From positions 1-8,557 of the forward strand of contig DAOTTI010000042.1 of NCBI GenBank assembly GCA_034437795.1: a stretch of 8,557 nt of DNA, given 5' to 3'. Every line of letters begins with the position of its first letter. Positions within the stretch are counted from its first letter, which is position 1. Under the pieces are notes generated by a model. That model had not been told where the DNA came from. It searched no databases and worked only from the letters and a program-made list of their open reading frames with translations. This stretch comes from DAOTTI01 sp034437795 (GTDB taxonomy: Bacteria; Chloroflexota; UBA11872; UBA12225). Positions 6,855 to 8,557 of this stretch are shown here, piece after piece. The translations under genes and the position numbers were made by a program.

Positions 6855-7079
6855 GGGTGGCTGCAGGCGAGGGCGATCAAGTGGGCCTCCCCCCACCGGT
6901 TCCGCCCGCCTCTCCCGAGGCCCCTGCTGCATCCGCTGCGTCCGCGGCAGCCGCCCCGCCCGCTCCAGCTGCGCCATCGAGCCGGCGCGGGCGGTGGTTC
7001 CGTGGGTGGCGGTGGTTCAGCGTGGCTGCCAGTCCCTCCTCGCCATAGCGCTTGCGAACCCGTTCCCCCGTGGACGTGC

Positions 7080-7191
7080 CCACCTCCAGCGCCTCCGCGA
7101 TCACCTTATCGGTGCAACAGTCGAATAGCTGCACCACCTCGGCCTGGGTACGGGCCACCTCCAGCGCCTCCGCGATCACCTTATCGGTGCA
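7080..7191 (+). repeat. Repeat-filler-repeat inside IS630 (period 75 bp)
   Basis: 7080-7116 and 7155-7191 are identical over 37 bp and are separated by a 38-bp unrelated filler. On the minus strand the repeat encodes TDKVIAEALEV, the helix-turn-helix of the transposase, and the filler reads RTQAEVVQLFD. Dropping one copy plus filler restores the family sequence GPGCTDKVIAEALEVGTSTGER. Confidence 0.92.
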
Positions 7192-7266
7192 CCCCGGGCC
7201 GTCTGGGCCAGCGTCTGCCTTCAGCACAATCCGGGCGTGCGTCAGCTTGCGGGCTGGCGCCTGCCC

Positions 7267-7282
7267 AGCAGCAAAGCAGCAA
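7267..7282 (+). repeat. 8-bp tandem duplication near the transposase N-terminus
   Basis: AGCAGCAA occurs twice in a row. Removing one copy joins RLIAA to GQAPARKLTHAR in one minus-strand frame, as in intact IS630 transposases. Confidence 0.85.
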
Positions 7283-7432
7283 TGAGCCTCAACAAGTGGG
7301 CTCGTTCGTCTTGGGACACGTGGACGATCCATCGCTTGCGCCTGCCGTCGGGATGCCACCCTCTACCGCTCACATCCAGTTCAAAACGGCATCCCCGGCA
7401 TACGTTCACATCACAAATCATCAAACCGTCGC

Positions 7433-7443
7433 TGACGGAGCAC
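7433..7443 (-). repeat. IS630 right terminal inverted repeat
   Basis: TGACGGAGCAC, the exact reverse complement of 5882-5892, followed by the second TA target copy at 7444-7445. Confidence 0.88.
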
Positions 7444-7453
7444 TAGTGGGAGT

Positions 7454-7495
7454 GCGTACTACGTACCACGTAATGCGTACTGCGTGCTACGTAAT
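7454..7495 (+). repeat. Degenerate tandem heptamer array x6 (RCGTRNY)
   Basis: Six in-phase heptamers: GCGTACT, ACGTACC, ACGTAAT, GCGTACT, GCGTGCT, ACGTAAT. The array starts 9 bp beyond the right TA of the IS630, so before insertion it lay immediately 3' of the ksgA stop. Its several TACGTA-like palindromes could bind a protein or simply reflect slippage. Confidence 0.75.
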
Positions 7496-7540
7496 GGTCC
7501 ACTGGGCGTCTCACAAAGGGGAGGGAGCTTTCTCAAGGGA

Positions 7541-7574
7541 GGGCCCTCACCCTCGTCCAAGGGGAGAAGGAACG
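7541..7574 (+). repeat. Dispersed GC-rich repeat, copy 3
   Basis: The copy begins GGGCCCTCACCC and ends GGGGAGAAGGAACG, sharing both end words with the copies at 2561-2605 and 4644-4682. The surrounding stretch 7496-7685 has no gene I can support. Confidence 0.55.
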
Positions 7575-7685
7575 TGGCGCTGACAAGGCGCGGCGAGGGA
7601 CGAGGCAGCCTTCATCCAGGGTTCGCGCGGGAGGCGGGACGGCCGCGAGGGGATGGCATGGCGTCGGTAGGGGCCGTGGCCCGCC

Positions 7686-7787
7686 GGCCGGCGTGACGCG
7701 CGGCAGGCGGCGCAGCGCCTGGCGCGCGTCGTCGTATTCGTACTTGTTGCGGCTGCCCCGCGGGATCTCGATCCTTACCTCGACCAT
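7686..7787 (-). pseudogene. 5' stub of inorganic pyrophosphatase
   Basis: From the ATG at 7787 leftward the frame reads MVEVRIEIPRGSRNKYEYDD followed by ARQALRRLPRV. This is the start of family I soluble inorganic pyrophosphatase, where VEIPKGSRNKYE(Y/F)D is a hallmark and the Lys and Glu contribute to the active site. About 31 residues match. The next expected part (LYSP..YPADYGFIP) and the rest of the roughly 170-residue enzyme are absent in all nearby frames. The frame runs on as proline-rich junk to 7533. An intact ppa presumably exists elsewhere. No good ribosome binding site precedes it. Confidence 0.72.
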
Positions 7788-7916
7788 GGCGCCCTGCGGG
7801 TTGCCGCTACCTGGGGTGAGGGTCTTGCGGATGGCCTTGACGCGGGAGGCGATCCCCCGCGTGCCATCCCTTGCGCCGCCAGTCCGGCCGGTTGTGCTAC
7901 GCGCCGCCATGCTTCC

Positions 7917-8027
7917 CTGTGAGGGTGCCCGTCGATCGGGGCCGTCCGCAACGTTGCGAGGCCGTGCGAGCGGGCGACGGCGAATGACCAGCTGTAGGGG
8001 TGCGTGTCAATCGGACATGGCCGCAAC
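7917..8027 (+). repeat. Diverged 36-bp pair at 75-bp offset, overlapping a gene end
   Basis: 7917-7952 and 7992-8027 match at 26 of 36 positions without gaps; both begin CTGT and end CCGCAAC. The interval is 39 bp. The second copy includes the last codons and stop of the small minus-strand gene. The spacing equals that of the duplications in the IS630, but the copies are much more diverged and could be coincidental. Otherwise 7788-8006 shows nothing recognisable. Confidence 0.45.
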
Positions 8028-8372
8028 CCCAGTGCAGGTGACGAACAGCACGCCGCCGGAGCGGCGGCGAAACATCACCTCCACGCCAGCGTAGATCTCG
8101 ACCTGCGCCACGTCCTTGCCGGTGAGGCTGAACACGGGAGCGCCACCCCGCGTCGCAAGCAGCCGGAGGTCGACGCGCCGCAGCGACGGCCACAGCACGA
8201 CCAGCACCTCCGCGCCGGGCAGGGCGGCGGGGTGCAGCCGCAGCTCGTAGACCGCCTCCCCGGCGACGCGGTAGGCGGCCGCTCGGGCCGGCACGCCAAG
8301 CTCGGCGGCGATGGCGGGGATGGCCGCGTCGACGAACGGCAGCCGGAGCGGTGGTGGCTGCGGCGCGCTCAT
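8007..8372 (-). CDS. Conserved-looking small protein of unknown function
   Basis: 121 residues starting MSAPQPPPLRLPFVDAAIPA. The ATG overlaps the stop of the upstream oxidoreductase gene (ATGA), which sets the start and indicates translational coupling; longer versions of the frame would run into that gene. The protein looks like a compact soluble alpha/beta fold: a helical N-terminus, then alternating beta-like strands (EVLVVLWPSLRRVDLRLL, PVFSLTGKDVAQVEIYAG, VEVMFRRRSGGVLFVTCTG). There is no signal peptide or membrane segment. I do not recognise the family. Its coupling to an LLM flavin oxidoreductase suggests a joint role, but that is inference only. Confidence 0.72.
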   Translation of the reverse strand: MSAPQPPPLRLPFVDAAIPAIAAELGVPARAAAYRVAGEAVYELRLHPAALPGAEVLVVLWPSLRRVDLRLLATRGGAPVFSLTGKDVAQVEIYAGVEVMFRRRSGGVLFVTCTGVAAMSD

Positions 8373-8557
8373 TCCCGCGGCGCAGGGCCGGCGCGGCGGG
8401 CCTCGTAGGCCTGGTGGGCCTGCTCGATGGCCACGTTGGCCCGCGCGCGGAACTCGCGGGCATGAGCCGCCGCCCACTCGGCGGAGGCCTGCACGCCCTG
8501 GAGCGTGCCCTGAAACTGGGGTATGACGTAGCGGGCAAGCAGCTCGTAGCTGCGCAG
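8369..8557 (-). CDS. LLM class flavin-dependent oxidoreductase, C-terminal 62 residues
   Basis: The gene enters from the right edge and ends with TGA at 8369-8371. The visible C-terminus, LRSYELLARYVIPQFQGTLQ, then AEWAAAHAREFRARANVAIEQAHQAYEARR, has the form of luciferase-like (F420/FMN-dependent) monooxygenases. In these, a final SxELfaReVmP..Q helix is followed by an amphipathic tail. The catalytic barrel lies outside the window, so substrate and cofactor cannot be told. It overlaps the following small gene by 4 bp. Confidence 0.7.
   Translation of the reverse strand: MRSYELLARYVIPQFQGTLQGVQASAEWAAAHAREFRARANVAIEQAHQAYEARRAGPAPRE

Larger units (their letters stand above)
5890..7424 (-). 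pseudogene. IS630-family transposase, multiply broken
   Basis: DDE transposase remnant read from right to left across several frames. N-terminal part: KRWIVHVSQDERAHLLRLIAA, then GQAPARKLTHARIVLKADAG and a helix-turn-helix (TDKVIAEALEVGTSTGERVRKR once collapsed). Middle: LIALACSHPPEGRERWTLRRL and LKPWLNKQWGIPPKASAEF. Catalytic core: VCLDEP (first D near 6460), LVMDNLNSHTPASLYEAF (second D near 6203), PKHGSGLTRAEIERSAL (E near 6077). The C-terminus NWRLTTADARIKRKHRYP is typical. Lesions: an 8-bp tandem duplication at 7267-7282, three duplication/filler events, a ~77-bp insertion near 6890-6966, one base lost in the A-run near 6597, TAG for the usual Tyr at 6501-6503, one base gained near 6456, and a 7-bp tandem duplication at 6253-6266. 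The conserved HGSW tryptophan is Gly. The start codon is uncertain. Confidence 0.9.
5882..7443 (-). mobile_element. IS630-family insertion sequence, complete ends, inactivated
   Basis: The element is bounded by perfect 11-bp terminal inverted repeats, GTGCTCCGTCA at 5882-5892 and its complement at 7433-7443. It is flanked by TA at 5880-5881 and 7444-7445, the target duplication expected of IS630/Tc1-mariner transposition. At 1562 bp it is longer than usual for the family (about 1.1-1.25 kb); roughly 300 bp of the excess is explained by three 74-75-bp duplication-plus-filler events and one ~77-bp insertion. It carries one broken transposase on the minus strand. Confidence 0.9.

Noticed and set aside
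6657..7191. An ordinary CRISPR array
   Set aside because: The two sites have unrelated repeats, each repeat is native transposase coding sequence, and no cas genes or leader are present. Only the spacing resembles CRISPR, so I list it as repeats with a hypothesis.
6429..7583. 384-codon plus-strand open frame over the IS630
   Set aside because: It runs antisense through the transposase remnant, crosses the right IS end and reads as proline/arginine-rich repeats; the minus strand carries the family motifs.
7533..7910. 125-residue minus-strand protein containing the pyrophosphatase start
   Set aside because: Only 7686-7787 resembles a protein family. The upstream extension and the proline-rich tail look like translated intergenic DNA.

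Overview
The window is GC-rich bacterial chromosome. The monoderm-style gene content suggests Chloroflexota, perhaps Thermomicrobia-like: a Tat-type lipoprotein sugar-binding protein, a YabE-like DUF348/G5/3D protein next to ksgA, IS630 and Uma2 debris, and short dispersed GC-rich repeats. This is an inference from gene content and base composition; no rRNA or tRNA is present to test it.

Layout. (1) 1-2538: the end of a carbohydrate/glycerol-3-phosphate-type ABC importer on the plus strand. It holds a MalG/UgpE-like permease, then a UgpB-like solute-binding lipoprotein with a strong ribosome binding site and a hairpin directly after its stop. (2) 2525-2936: a non-coding stretch with a short tandem octamer array, one copy of a dispersed repeat, a likely promoter and a densely folded 5' leader. 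(3) 2937-4550: a membrane-anchored cell-wall protein (three DUF348 repeats, G5, 3D). (4) 4551-4955: non-coding, with a second dispersed repeat and a minus-strand 5' stub of a Uma2/DUF820 gene. (5) 4956-5882: ksgA/rsmA, probably leaderless. The yabE-ksgA neighbourhood recalls Bacillus yabE-rnmV-ksgA, with rnmV missing. (6) 5882-7443: a complete but dead IS630-family element inserted exactly in the ksgA stop codon. Its transposase, on the minus strand, carries frameshifts, stops and internal duplications. (7) 7444-8006: non-coding, with a heptamer array, a third dispersed repeat and a 5' stub of inorganic pyrophosphatase. (8) 8007-8557: a minus-strand pair, the C-terminus of an LLM flavin-dependent oxidoreductase overlapping by ATGA a small uncharacterised protein.

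The most interesting signal lies inside the dead IS630. Three segments of 37-38 bp have each been duplicated around 36-38 bp of unrelated, coding-like filler, giving periods of 75, 74 and 75 bp. The duplicated sequences at the two sites are unrelated to each other; only the geometry is shared. That is the footprint expected if a CRISPR adaptation integrase (Cas1-Cas2) put spacers into non-CRISPR DNA, each time duplicating a repeat-length target. A diverged fourth pair with a 75-bp offset sits at 7917-8027. No cas gene or canonical array is in the window, so this is a hypothesis to be tested.
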